Source: an uncultured Flavobacteriales bacterium
Lineage (GTDB): Bacteria; Bacteroidota; Bacteroidia; Flavobacteriales_D; CAJJDF01
Direction of reading: 5' to 3'
Length of the DNA: 64,000 nt
NCBI GenBank assembly: GCA_937129365.1
Contig: CAKZNB010000049.1
Location: 1-64,000 of the forward strand
Shown here: positions 28,844 to 38,556 of the stretch, piece after piece
Layout of the letters: each line of letters begins with the position of its first letter
Position numbering within the stretch: position 1 is the stretch's first letter
Program-made: the position numbers and the translations under genes
Notes under the pieces: generated by a model
Told to the model about the DNA's origin: nothing
The model's database searches: none
Seen by the model: the letters and a program-made list of their open reading frames with translations, nothing else

Positions 28844-30673
28844 ATGTCCAACCTAATAAAACTCTTACCGGATTCCGTTGCTAACCAGATTGCTGCTGGG
28901 GAAGTGGTGCAGCGTCCTGCTTCGGCTGTTAAAGAGTTGTTAGAGAATTCAATAGACTCTGGAGCAACAACTGTTCTGCTTATTTTGAAAGATGCAGGAA
29001 AGACTTTGATTCAAGTAATTGATGACGGTTGTGGAATGAGCGAAACCGATGCTCGGATGTGTTTTGAAAGACATGCTACTTCCAAGATAAAGGAGACTAA
29101 TGATTTGTTCAGTATTCGTACTAAAGGTTTTAGGGGAGAGGCAATGGCTTCTATCGCTGCGGTGGCTCAAGTGGAAATGAAAACCAAACTCCACGAAGAA
29201 GAATTAGGAACTAAAATAGAAATTGAAGGAAGTAAAATATTGGTTCAGGAACCTGTTCAAACCAAAAATGGTACTTCCATTGCGATAAAGAATTTGTTTT
29301 TTAATATCCCTGCAAGGCGTAACTTCTTGAAATCTAATCCTGTAGAAACGCGTCACATTATTGATGAATTTCAGAGAGTTGCATTGACTCATCCAGAAGT
29401 TTCGTTTCAAATGATTCATAACGGAGCGGAGATATTTAATTTGCCAACAGGAACTCTTCGTCAGCGAATTGTGAATGTATTTGGAAAGCGATTTAACCAA
29501 TCATTGGTTCCTATTGACGAAAAAACTTCTATTACTAATTTAACGGGATTTATTGGGAAACCAGAGTTTGCAAAGAAAACCAGAGGGGAACAGTTTTTCT
29601 TTGTAAATAAGCGATATATCAAAAATGGCTATTTGCATTTTGCAGTAATGCAAGCCTACCAAGATTTGATTCCAAACAAAAGTTATCCATCGTATTTCAT
29701 TTACATGGAAATGGATCCTGCGGCTATTGATATCAATATTCATCCTACCAAAACGGAGATAAAATTTGAAGATGAAAAAGCAATTTATGCAATTTTGAAT
29801 TCAGCAGTAAAGCAATCTATTGGCAAATACCAAGTAGCTCCTTCACTGGATTTTGAGCAAGAAACGAGTTTTAACTTAGAACCGCTTACTGGAAATAGAG
29901 AAATAAAAATTCCGCAGATAAAAGTAAATCCGGAGTTTAATCCTTTTGATAAAAAACCAACTAAAAACTTTAGTGGAGGAGGTTCTATTTCTATTCCAGA
30001 GAAACCAAAGCCACAAGAAATTGATGCCTTACAGCAGTTTTATTCTCAAAATAGAAATGTGGCTATTACAGAAAATGACGGGGATGAAATTCCCGAATTG
30101 CTATCAGTAGCTTCGGATAAAAAGATATTTCAGATTCACAACCGATACATTTATTCGCAAATAAAATCGGGGTATATTTTGATTGATCAGCAGAAAGCCC
30201 ATGAACGAATTTTGTATGAAAAATTCTCTTATTCTCTTCAAAATCATTCTGTTGCTTCTCAGCAGGAGTTATTTCCTATTCAATTGGAATTTAGTTCAAG
30301 TAATTTTGCTTTACTAAAAGAAATTTGGGAAGAGATTCAATTATTGGGATTTGATATAGCGGAATTTGGAAAAAACACAATCTCGATAAATGGAGTTCCA
30401 TCAGGAATGAAAAATACCGATTATCAAAAATCCTTTGAGCAAATTTTGGAGCAAGTAAAAAACAACCAAGATAAACTGAATCTTGATATTCAAGAAAGTT
30501 TGGTGAGAGCAATGTCTTATAACATGTCAATTAAAAAGGGTAAACAATTGAGTGATATTGAGATTAATAGTTTGGTAGATGAATTGTTTGCATGTTCTCA
30601 ACCAGAATACGCTCCCAACGGAAAAAAAACTTACCTAACGGTTTCGTTAGACGAACTCGAAAAACAATTTTAA
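28844..30673 (+). CDS. mutL: DNA mismatch repair protein MutL
   Basis: LLPDSVANQIAAGEVVQRPASAVKELLENSIDSGAT, DDGCGM, TKGFRGEAMASIAAV. Confidence 0.96.
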   Translation: MSNLIKLLPDSVANQIAAGEVVQRPASAVKELLENSIDSGATTVLLILKDAGKTLIQVIDDGCGMSETDARMCFERHATSKIKETNDLFSIRTKGFRGEAMASIAAVAQVEMKTKLHEEELGTKIEIEGSKILVQEPVQTKNGTSIAIKNLFFNIPARRNFLKSNPVETRHIIDEFQRVALTHPEVSFQMIHNGAEIFNLPTGTLRQRIVNVFGKRFNQSLVPIDEKTSITNLTGFIGKPEFAKKTRGEQFFFVNKRYIKNGYLHFAVMQAYQDLIPNKSYPSYFIYMEMDPAAIDINIHPTKTEIKFEDEKAIYAILNSAVKQSIGKYQVAPSLDFEQETSFNLEPLTGNREIKIPQIKVNPEFNPFDKKPTKNFSGGGSISIPEKPKPQEIDALQQFYSQNRNVAITENDGDEIPELLSVASDKKIFQIHNRYIYSQIKSGYILIDQQKAHERILYEKFSYSLQNHSVASQQELFPIQLEFSSSNFALLKEIWEEIQLLGFDIAEFGKNTISINGVPSGMKNTDYQKSFEQILEQVKNNQDKLNLDIQESLVRAMSYNMSIKKGKQLSDIEINSLVDELFACSQPEYAPNGKKTYLTVSLDELEKQF

Positions 30674-30676
30674 TTT

Positions 30677-31390
30677 ATGCTGAGTAATTTATTTAGAAAC
30701 ATTCCTGAAGTGACAAAAAATTTGTTGATAATCAATATATTGATGTTTGTTGGGGTAATTGTATTTCCGCAGTTTGAACAGATGCTTGCCTTGCATTATT
30801 TTGAAAGTGAATTATTTCAACCTCATCAAATTTTGACTCATATTTTTATGCACGGGAGCATTGCTCACATTGCTTTTAATATGTTTGCATTGGTTATGTT
30901 TGGTTCTCAATTAGAAAAAGTATGGGGAGGAAAGAAGTTTTTGATAGTCTATTTTGCTTCGGCAGTTGGGGCTTTTTTATTGCAAATGTTATTCAATTGG
31001 TATCAATTAATTGATGCATCTCCGGATGTTTTATACTTAATGAAAACTGAAGGTTTAGAAGCACTTCAGCAAGGTAAAAATTATATGGATCCGACACTTG
31101 CAAAATACAATGCGACTTTTAACGGTGGAATGGTTGGAGCTTCGGGAGCAATCATGGGATTGTTGGCAGCTTTTGCCTATTTGTTTCCCAATACCGAATT
31201 GATGTTGATTTTCTTGCCAATTCCTGTTAAGGCTAAATATTTTATTCCATTTTATATGTTAGTTGAGTTATTTTTAGGAGTAAATCAATTTGAATGGGAC
31301 AATATTGCCCATTTTGCTCACATTGGAGGAGCGATTGTCGGATTTATTATAGTACTAATTTGGAATAAACGAAGAGATAGTTTTTATTAG
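30677..31390 (+). CDS. Rhomboid-family intramembrane serine protease
   Basis: HIFMHGSIAHIAFNMFALVMFG, GASGAIMGLLAAFAYLFP (catalytic Ser), FAHIGGAIVGF (catalytic His). Confidence 0.92.
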   Translation: MLSNLFRNIPEVTKNLLIINILMFVGVIVFPQFEQMLALHYFESELFQPHQILTHIFMHGSIAHIAFNMFALVMFGSQLEKVWGGKKFLIVYFASAVGAFLLQMLFNWYQLIDASPDVLYLMKTEGLEALQQGKNYMDPTLAKYNATFNGGMVGASGAIMGLLAAFAYLFPNTELMLIFLPIPVKAKYFIPFYMLVELFLGVNQFEWDNIAHFAHIGGAIVGFIIVLIWNKRRDSFY

Positions 31391-31402
31391 AACCACCAGC
31401 TT

Positions 31403-32074
31403 ATGAATGAATTACCAATTTATCTATCAGTTTTATTTATAGTTTGCACACTGTACACACTATTTATGCTTTGGTTTGCCTCCAATAAATCAACCAAAGT
31501 ATTGATATTTTCTGTTGGTTGGCTATTGTTACAGGGAGTTTTAGCTTATTCATTATTCTATGAAGATGAAATGAGCTTGCCGCCTAGATTTCCTCTAGCA
31601 TTTGCTCCAACTCTTATTTTTATTGCCTTTATTTTCTTCTCAAAAAGTGGAAAAAAATTCATCAGTTCTTTAGATTTACAAACTTTGTATTTAATTCATG
31701 TAGTCCGTATTCCTGTGGAGTTTGGATTGTATGGATTGGCAGTTTACAAAGCCATCCCACTATTAATGACTTTTGAAGGGATAAATTTCGATATTTTTGC
31801 AGGAATTACTGCTCCACTAATATTACTTGGTTATTTTAAAAGAGATTGGTTTTCAGATTCTTTTGTGTTGATTTGGAATTTTTTATGTTTAGGATTGTTA
31901 GTTGCAATTATTGTGAATGCAATTCTATCTGTTGAATCTCCTCTGCAAACTCAAGCTTTTGACCAGCCAAATAAAGCCATTCTCTATTTTCCATACATTT
32001 GGCTTGCCTGCTATATTGTTCCTGTGGTTATGTTTAGTCATTTGGTAGCAATTAAGAGAGCTTATTCAAAATAA
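31403..32074 (+). CDS. Hypothetical multi-pass membrane protein
   Basis: 223 aa with ~6 hydrophobic segments. Confidence 0.6.
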   Translation: MNELPIYLSVLFIVCTLYTLFMLWFASNKSTKVLIFSVGWLLLQGVLAYSLFYEDEMSLPPRFPLAFAPTLIFIAFIFFSKSGKKFISSLDLQTLYLIHVVRIPVEFGLYGLAVYKAIPLLMTFEGINFDIFAGITAPLILLGYFKRDWFSDSFVLIWNFLCLGLLVAIIVNAILSVESPLQTQAFDQPNKAILYFPYIWLACYIVPVVMFSHLVAIKRAYSK

Positions 32075-32101
32075 ATTATTCAAACAAACCGTTTTTATCA
32101 A

Positions 32102-32929
32102 ATGAAGCCAACAAAAATTTTATTTTTAATAGCCCTTTTTTCGTTCTCTTTTATTTCAGAAAGTAGTGCTCAGTTTAAACGATATGGAGGTAAAAAGAAA
32201 CCACAAAAGATGGGCGATTTTATTCGCCCATTGAATAATACGGGGTGGTATTTTGCTCCAGGAATTACACTCACTCCTAAGCTTAATTTTTTTAAATTTG
32301 AAAATGAGGGTATTAATGCAGCTGGATTATTTTCTTCAAATCTAAAGCAACAAAGTAAAGTTGGAGCCTATTTTGAAGTTGGAAGGTATAGGTTGTTAAG
32401 CACTAAGGGTATTTTGAGTTATATTGATTACGGATTGTCCTATAAATTTTTTAGAGCTGGGCAAACGTATGATTTGTCTCCAAATAATGATTCTTATATA
32501 CAAGAATATAAAAGTCATTCAGCGGGGTTACATTTTAATGCAAACAATGTGTTGGCAGTTAACAAAAATTTCTTCTTTCAAAATACTTTAGGAGTAAATG
32601 CCGATTATCTGTTTTCTCAAAAATTGACTACTGATGATCCTACGAATTATGTTCTTTCCTATCAAGAAGATCCTTCAAAAATATGGGCACAATTGCATTA
32701 CAAATTTGGTTTAGGTTTCAGAATAACTAAAATGTGGTACATGATTCCTTCAGTTGAAATTCCAATACTTAATGGATGGAAATGGGAAGATGGACGTTCT
32801 ACTTTTGGTGCATTTAACTCCAGATATCGTCCAGTAATAATTTCTATTCGATTTACTTGGCTCACACAGCCAGACTGTCCTAAGGTTTGGGATAATGATT
32901 CCTCTACAACTAACGGAGGAGGACTTTAA
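32102..32929 (+). CDS. Hypothetical outer-membrane beta-barrel protein
   Basis: Signal peptide ending SSAQ; amphipathic beta strands. Confidence 0.6.
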   Translation: MKPTKILFLIALFSFSFISESSAQFKRYGGKKKPQKMGDFIRPLNNTGWYFAPGITLTPKLNFFKFENEGINAAGLFSSNLKQQSKVGAYFEVGRYRLLSTKGILSYIDYGLSYKFFRAGQTYDLSPNNDSYIQEYKSHSAGLHFNANNVLAVNKNFFFQNTLGVNADYLFSQKLTTDDPTNYVLSYQEDPSKIWAQLHYKFGLGFRITKMWYMIPSVEIPILNGWKWEDGRSTFGAFNSRYRPVIISIRFTWLTQPDCPKVWDNDSSTTNGGGL

Positions 32930-32935
32930 AGTTTT

Positions 32936-32967
32936 TCCCCTCTTGAGAGGGGATTAAGGGGTGTGTT
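32936..32967 (+). repeat. Second repeat family, single arm
   Basis: tcccctcttgagaggggattaaggggtgtgt. Confidence 0.55.
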
Positions 32968-33002
32968 ATATTCATTAGTAAAATTCTTTAATTCAAATAT
33001 AA

Positions 33003-33314
33003 ATGATTTTAAATCAACTAATAGACTCGCTTCTTTCTTCAAAATCAATTGACGATTTAGAGGCTGTTGTTATTAAATCTATTGATGTTTTAAAAGAGAA
33101 TGTGTTAGTTAAAGCTAAATTCTATGAAGGGGATTTGCTAATGACTTTACTTTCAGTTAAAGAAGAATTTTGGAAAAGTAACCCAGACTTATGGAAGAAG
33201 TTAGTTGAAACAATTAATAATCAAGAAGATAGAATTGAATCTCAACAAGTTTCTTTTGAAATGAAAGGAGATTGGTATGAGAAGATTGATAGTTTTAAGA
33301 AGATATTTTTTTAA
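33003..33314 (+). CDS. Small hypothetical protein
   Basis: Intact 103-aa ORF with plausible codon usage. Confidence 0.45.
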   Translation: MILNQLIDSLLSSKSIDDLEAVVIKSIDVLKENVLVKAKFYEGDLLMTLLSVKEEFWKSNPDLWKKLVETINNQEDRIESQQVSFEMKGDWYEKIDSFKKIFF

Positions 33315-33326
33315 CAAAAACTTATT

Positions 33327-33420
33327 TGTCATTCTCGCGAAAGTGGGAATTTTATCCATGGAAATATCACCAAATCTGAAATATTCTCTGTGAGATCCCC
33401 AATCAAATTGAGGATGACGA
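33327..33420. repeat. Palindromic intergenic repeat, copy C
   Basis: tgtcattctcgcgaaagtgggaatttta ... gagatccccaatcaaattgaggatgacg; inverted ends. Confidence 0.7.
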
Positions 33421-33484
33421 TGAAAAAAGAGAATGAACAAAATGAGAATCCAAAACCTGTAACCAGTTCACCAGTAACTTGCAA

Positions 33485-34402
33485 CTATTTCAACCCCAAG
33501 ATCTCAGGCAGTTTCCTAATCAAAGCCATTTCTTTAAACTCCTCACGAGCTTCTTTAGCAGGACTTCCTAAATAGGTTTTTCCTTCTTCCATGTTTTTTA
33601 AGATTCCTGCTTGCCCTAGCGCAGTTGAGCCTTTTTTAAGAGTTAAATTAGCAGGAATACCAACTTGTCCCCAAAGTGTTACATTGTCTTCAATAGTTAC
33701 ACAGCCTGCAATACCAACTTGTGCAGCAAATCGGCAATATTTTCCAATTACTGTGTCATGCCCTACATGTACTTGTCCGTCAATTTTAGTTCCTTCACCA
33801 ATTCTAGTAACTCCGCTTACTCCTTTGTCAATACTGCAAGAAGCTCCAATTTCGACCTCATTTTCAATCACTACCGAACCACAAGAATGTAGTTTGTTGT
33901 GAGAACCATTTTTGGTTTGAAAATAAAATGCATCTCCACCAATTACTGTGTTAGCATGTATAATTACATTCTCACCAATAGTTGTATTACTATACAAAAC
34001 CACCCCAGAATAAATAATTGAATTCTTTCCAATTTTCACATTATTTCCAAGTGTTACATTAGGAAAAATCATGGCTGATTCATCAATTTCCTGATTCTGA
34101 TTGCTCCATAGCTCAACAGGACTGAAATGTTCTGTGAGTTTATTAAAATCTCTAAAAGGGTTTTCAGAAATGATTAAAGCCTTTCCTTCTGGGCAATCTA
34201 CTTCTTTGTCAATCAGAATTGTAGTTGCAGCCGAATTTAGAGCTTTATCGTAATACTTTTCGTTATCTACAAACACCAAATCACCTGCTTCTACTTGGTG
34301 AATTTCATTGATGCCAATTACCGAAAAATCTGGGTTACCTATGAATTTGCAATCGATTAAATCTGCAATTGATTTTAATGTATGTGAGAAAGGTAGTTTC
34401 AT
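33485..34402 (-). CDS. LpxD-like UDP-3-O-acylglucosamine N-acyltransferase family
   Basis: Left-handed beta-helix hexapeptide repeats (IGKNSIIYSGVVLYSNTTIGENVIIHANTVIGGDAF) and LpxD-type N-terminal domain. Confidence 0.83.
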   Translation of the reverse strand: MKLPFSHTLKSIADLIDCKFIGNPDFSVIGINEIHQVEAGDLVFVDNEKYYDKALNSAATTILIDKEVDCPEGKALIISENPFRDFNKLTEHFSPVELWSNQNQEIDESAMIFPNVTLGNNVKIGKNSIIYSGVVLYSNTTIGENVIIHANTVIGGDAFYFQTKNGSHNKLHSCGSVVIENEVEIGASCSIDKGVSGVTRIGEGTKIDGQVHVGHDTVIGKYCRFAAQVGIAGCVTIEDNVTLWGQVGIPANLTLKKGSTALGQAGILKNMEEGKTYLGSPAKEAREEFKEMALIRKLPEILGLK

Positions 34403-34473
34403 TTTTTTAGTATTTAAAGTGAGCTAAAGTGACTTGAGTTTAAAGTTAGGGAAAATTTATTTTTTCACGAAAG

Positions 34474-34555
34474 TATTCCCTCCTTGAAGAGGGTTAGGGA
34501 GGTGACTATTTTCATATGCTGTCACCCAACTCAATCCTCCCTCAAGGGAGGAAGT
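34474..34555. repeat. Second repeat family, paired inverted arms
   Basis: attccctccttgaagagggttagggaggtgac ... gtcacccaactcaatcctccctcaagggagga. Confidence 0.65.
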
Positions 34556-34821
34556 TTTAATTTCTTAGCAATTTTATTTATAGTAATTTTGCTTGAGTCT
34601 GAAATAGACATTTCAGATTCAGTAATCATATAAATCAAATGTTCATATGCAACACCAAATTTATTTTGATTCACATATTCTGAGATAATTGTCGAGCCAT
34701 CCAATATTCCTGCTTGGTCAATTTGTTTTGATATAGATTTATTAGATGCTATTTGTTTTTTAATTATTAAACTTAGTTTAATTAATTCAGATCCAATTTT
34801 ACTTTTGAAAAATTTAAACAT
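34531..34821 (-). CDS. Small protein resembling MafI-type immunity proteins
   Basis: GVAYEHLIYMITESEMSISDSSKITINKIAKKL pattern; last residues PPLRED are encoded by an intergenic repeat. Confidence 0.45.
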   Translation of the reverse strand: MFKFFKSKIGSELIKLSLIIKKQIASNKSISKQIDQAGILDGSTIISEYVNQNKFGVAYEHLIYMITESEMSISDSSKITINKIAKKLKLPPLRED

Positions 34822-34849
34822 AAGTATATAATCTAAGTTCTAAAATCTA

Positions 34850-37294
34850 TCATCTAAGAGAAGCCCCAAGCTTCGCTTCCAACTCCCCTTGAATCTTAGT
34901 CATAATCTTCTCAATCTGCTTATCTACAAGTGTTTTGTTTTCATCCTGAAACAAGAAACTAACCGCATATGATTTTTTGTCCTCGTCTAAGTTTTTTCCT
35001 TCATAAATATCAAACAAACCAATTTCTTTCAATATTTTTCTATCCACTCTTGAGGCAATTTCTTCTATTTCTTCAAACTTTACTTTCTTGTCAATTAGTA
35101 AAGACAAATCTCTACGCGAAGAAGGAAATTTAGCCATTTCCTTATACTTGGTTTTGTTCATCATCATTAATTGCAACACACTGTCCCAATTAATTTCTGC
35201 ATAATACACAGGTTGTTTAATTCCAAAATGAGCCAATATTTTTTTACTTACTCTTCCAAAATCTGCTACAGGCTTTTTGTTGATAGAAATAGCCAAACCT
35301 TCTGCAAGCAACTCATTTTTAGTTGCGTTAGTTTGAGAATTTTTCATAATTCCCAATCTGTTCAAGGTGTTTAACACTTCTTTTTTGATAGAGAAAAAAT
35401 CTACTTCTTTATTAGCAGTGTTGTCCCAATTTTCAGAATTATCTTTTCCTGTTACAAACAAACTCAAAACTTGGTTTTCTTCATAACCTGATTCGTATTT
35501 AAAATATGTCTTTCCAAACTCGTATAATTTCAAGTCGCTATTCTTACGATTGATGTTGTAAATAATCGCTTCCATTCCATTAAAAATAAGAGACTGTCGC
35601 ATTGCATCTAATTCGCTACTTAATGGATTAAGCATACTAACAGCATAATCAGGATTTATTTTTTTCGATTCAAAATCAGTTAAATAACTCGATTTTGATA
35701 GCGAGTTAGACATGATTTCAGCAAAACCATTATCACTCAACCTATCCGAAACCAAGTTGATTAACACTCGTGAATCATTCTTTTCTCTGTATGTGATTGA
35801 GGTATTTAATTTCTCTGGAACAGGTACGTTGTTGAAACCAAAAATTCTCAAAACCTCTTCCGTAATATCGGCTTCTCTCAATACATCATTTCTGAAAGCT
35901 TGAACTTCTAGAATTAAATCGCTTCCATTTTTAGAAAGTGTTTTAATACCTAAATCATTTAAAATAGAATCAATTGTATCAGTCGGAATTTCAGTTCCTA
36001 TTAATCTGTTGCAATTGTCGTAATTAAACTCTACTTTGTGGTTTTCAATAGGAGTAGGGTAGCTCTCTTGAATTTCTGAAGAAATAGTTCCTCCTGCAAT
36101 ATCTTTAATTAATAAAGCAGCTCTTTTCAAAGCGTAAACTACTGTTTCTGGATCAATTCCTCTTTCAAATCGGAAAGAAGCATCTGTATTTAACCCATGT
36201 CGTTTTGCTGTTTTTCGCACTGAAACAGGATTGAAATAAGCACTTTCCAAAAAGATAGAAGTTGTAGATTCACTCACTCCAGATTCTAATCCGCCAAAAA
36301 CTCCACCAATACACATTGGTTCTTCTGCATTGCAAATCATTAAGTCTTCTGAGTGTAATTCTCTTTCAGCTTCATCAAGTGTGGTGAATTTTTGCTTATC
36401 AGTAGCGGTTTGAACCACCACTTTGTTGCCTTTAATCTTAGCTGCATCAAATGCATGCAAAGGTTGTCCCAATTCATGAAGCACATAATTAGTAGCATCT
36501 ACCAAATTATTGATAGGAGCAAGGCCAATTGATTGCAATCTCTTTTGTAACCATTTTGGCGATTCACTAACTGTTAATCCAGAAAGAGTAACTCCAGCAT
36601 ATCTCGGACAAGCTTCAGGGTTTTTTATTTCAATAGAAATTGGCAAATCGGTATTATCCACTTTCCAATTTCTCACAGATGGAGAGCAACATTCCGCTTC
36701 TTTGGGTAAAATTTCTTTGTGCTTCAAAGCCACCATCAAATCTCTAGCAACTCCATAATGACTCATAGCATCTGCTCGGTTTGGCGTTAGTCCAATTTCA
36801 AAAACAGTATCATTTTTTAAATCAAAGAAATCAGCAGCAGGTGTTCCAATTTTTGCATTGGAATTCAGTTCCATTATTCCGCTCCCATCTTTTCCTATTC
36901 CAATTTCATCTTCCCCGCAAATCATCCCAAAGGATTCTTCTCCTCTTATTTTTGATTTTTTAATCTTAAAAGTTTCACCGTCTTCCGTATTCAGAATTGT
37001 TCCTAAAGTTGCAACCACTACTTTTAATCCTGCTCTCACATTGGGTGCTCCACAAACAATTGAAAGTGTTTCTGAGCCAATATTTACTTTGGTTAATTTC
37101 AAAGTATCGGCACCAGGATGCTTTATGGCTTCAAGTACTTCTCCAATTACTAATCCCTGTAATCCACCTTTAATGGCTTCCACTGTTTCAATTTTTTCTA
37201 CTTCTAATCCAATATCAGTTAATATCTCTGAAGTTTGTTCAGGAGAAATAGTTAGGTTTAGGTAGTTGTTTAACCAGTTGTAAGAAATTTTCAT
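34850..37294 (-). CDS. pheT: Phenylalanine--tRNA ligase beta subunit
   Basis: MKISYNWLNNYLNL, tRNA-binding domain, PTPNRADAMSHYGVARDL-like, C-terminal anticodon-binding fold (FPSSRRDLSLLIDKKVKFEEI). Confidence 0.95.
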   Translation of the reverse strand: MKISYNWLNNYLNLTISPEQTSEILTDIGLEVEKIETVEAIKGGLQGLVIGEVLEAIKHPGADTLKLTKVNIGSETLSIVCGAPNVRAGLKVVVATLGTILNTEDGETFKIKKSKIRGEESFGMICGEDEIGIGKDGSGIMELNSNAKIGTPAADFFDLKNDTVFEIGLTPNRADAMSHYGVARDLMVALKHKEILPKEAECCSPSVRNWKVDNTDLPISIEIKNPEACPRYAGVTLSGLTVSESPKWLQKRLQSIGLAPINNLVDATNYVLHELGQPLHAFDAAKIKGNKVVVQTATDKQKFTTLDEAERELHSEDLMICNAEEPMCIGGVFGGLESGVSESTTSIFLESAYFNPVSVRKTAKRHGLNTDASFRFERGIDPETVVYALKRAALLIKDIAGGTISSEIQESYPTPIENHKVEFNYDNCNRLIGTEIPTDTIDSILNDLGIKTLSKNGSDLILEVQAFRNDVLREADITEEVLRIFGFNNVPVPEKLNTSITYREKNDSRVLINLVSDRLSDNGFAEIMSNSLSKSSYLTDFESKKINPDYAVSMLNPLSSELDAMRQSLIFNGMEAIIYNINRKNSDLKLYEFGKTYFKYESGYEENQVLSLFVTGKDNSENWDNTANKEVDFFSIKKEVLNTLNRLGIMKNSQTNATKNELLAEGLAISINKKPVADFGRVSKKILAHFGIKQPVYYAEINWDSVLQLMMMNKTKYKEMAKFPSSRRDLSLLIDKKVKFEEIEEIASRVDRKILKEIGLFDIYEGKNLDEDKKSYAVSFLFQDENKTLVDKQIEKIMTKIQGELEAKLGASLR

Positions 37295-37370
37295 TGGGTA
37301 TAAAAGTCTTTATTTATAAAGTGTATAAAGATACAAGAGATTGTATAATTTAGGAGAGTTTGGAGCAAAA

Positions 37371-37405
37371 AAAAACCATCTCGAAGTAAATTCGGGATGG
37401 TTTTT
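37371..37405 (-). terminator. Rho-independent terminator downstream of rpsT
   Basis: aaaaaccatctcgaagtaaattcgggatggttttt hairpin with flanking A/T tracts, just past the rpsT stop. Confidence 0.8.
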
Positions 37406-37425
37406 AAAAATTAATTTTATACTAA

Positions 37426-37677
37426 TTATAAATTATTCACTTTAATAGTCAAACTGGATTTCAAGTTAGCTGCTTTGTTTTTGTGAATAATGTTTCTTTT
37501 TACTAGTTTATCTAGAATACTAGTAACGATAGGTAAAAAAGTAGTAGCTTCTTTTTTATCTTCCATTCCTCTCAATTTCTTAATAGCAGTTCTTGCAGAT
37601 TTGTGGTAGTACTTATTTCTAAGTCTTTTCACTTCTGATGATCTGATTCTTTTTTTTGTTGACTTGTGATTAGCCAT
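37426..37677 (-). CDS. rpsT: 30S ribosomal protein S20
   Basis: MANHKSTKKRIRSSEVKRLRNKYYHKSARTAIKKL. Confidence 0.96.
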   Translation of the reverse strand: MANHKSTKKRIRSSEVKRLRNKYYHKSARTAIKKLRGMEDKKEATTFLPIVTSILDKLVKRNIIHKNKAANLKSSLTIKVNNL

Positions 37678-37710
37678 AATTTGTTTATTTAATTTAGTTT
37701 AAAACTATAG

Positions 37711-37782
37711 TAGCCCGTAGGGGAATCGAACCCCTCTTACAGGAATGAAAATCCTGGGTCCTAGCCGATAGACGAACGGGCC
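37711..37782 (-). tRNA. tRNA-Glu (anticodon TTC)
   Basis: Minus strand ggcccgttcgtctatcggctaggacccaggattttcattcctgtaagaggggttcgattcccctacgggcta folds as a cloverleaf; anticodon loop ttttcat; TpsiC ggttcgattcc. Confidence 0.95.
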
Positions 37783-37860
37783 AAAATGTCTCCCAATTGT
37801 TGTTTTGGGATTGCAAATTTAGAACTTTTTTTTAATTACAAAAAAATATTTTGCTTTTTT

Positions 37861-38547
37861 TTACTTTACTTCATTATTACCCGAAAACTGAAATCCCATT
37901 CTTTTTCCTGTTTTTAACTGAATTGAATCGCCAGTAGTTTTTACTTCAAACACAGAAACTTCGCTAACATGCTCGTATAAAGGAGCGTAAAGGTCAAAGT
38001 CTAAGATGTGAATCATTAAGTTTTCGATAATATCCTCCATATACTCTGGGTTGAAAATTAATTTTTCAAATTCAGTGTACAAAAATCCCATTGTTCTTTT
38101 TCCTTCTGCAATAAAATGATTTTCTGAATTCACAAAGACTCTTCCTACTAAATATCCAGAATCATTAACTCTATTATATTTAAATGAGTCTGCAAGAAAA
38201 TTATATACGTTAATAATACCTGTATAACCCCTAGATTCATCCTCTTGCAAATAGGGTGTTTTCCAAATTGAATGGTTTTCATCAAATCTAAATACATTAG
38301 AATGAAGATTAAATACCAAAATATCTCCTGCTAAAATGATATGAAATTCGTATTCGCTTTTTTCATTATAATCAATGATAATTCTGTCTTCCTTAGTTTG
38401 TACTTTTTCTTTGATTTTTTCTACCAATTCAAAAGCAACTTTTTTCATTTCTTGAAACTGATTAACAGTATTATTAAAAATATCTTGTTTCAAAGCTGAC
38501 TTTGTGCAAAGTGTATTTGCAATTTGTTCTAATTCTTTGTTTGACAT
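37861..38547 (-). CDS. Conserved hypothetical protein
   Basis: Intact 228-aa ORF immediately downstream of proS. Confidence 0.6.
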   Translation of the reverse strand: MSNKELEQIANTLCTKSALKQDIFNNTVNQFQEMKKVAFELVEKIKEKVQTKEDRIIIDYNEKSEYEFHIILAGDILVFNLHSNVFRFDENHSIWKTPYLQEDESRGYTGIINVYNFLADSFKYNRVNDSGYLVGRVFVNSENHFIAEGKRTMGFLYTEFEKLIFNPEYMEDIIENLMIHILDFDLYAPLYEHVSEVSVFEVKTTGDSIQLKTGKRMGFQFSGNNEVK

Positions 38548-38556
38548 AGGTTTTGT

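Noticed and set aside
36858-37265. 135-aa plus-strand ORF opposite pheT
   Set aside because: Lies entirely antisense to the well-supported pheT gene.
37711-37782. tRNA-Glu as an integration site for a genomic island
   Set aside because: Both sides are conserved housekeeping genes (rpsT, proS region); no integrase or repeated tRNA 3' end was found nearby.
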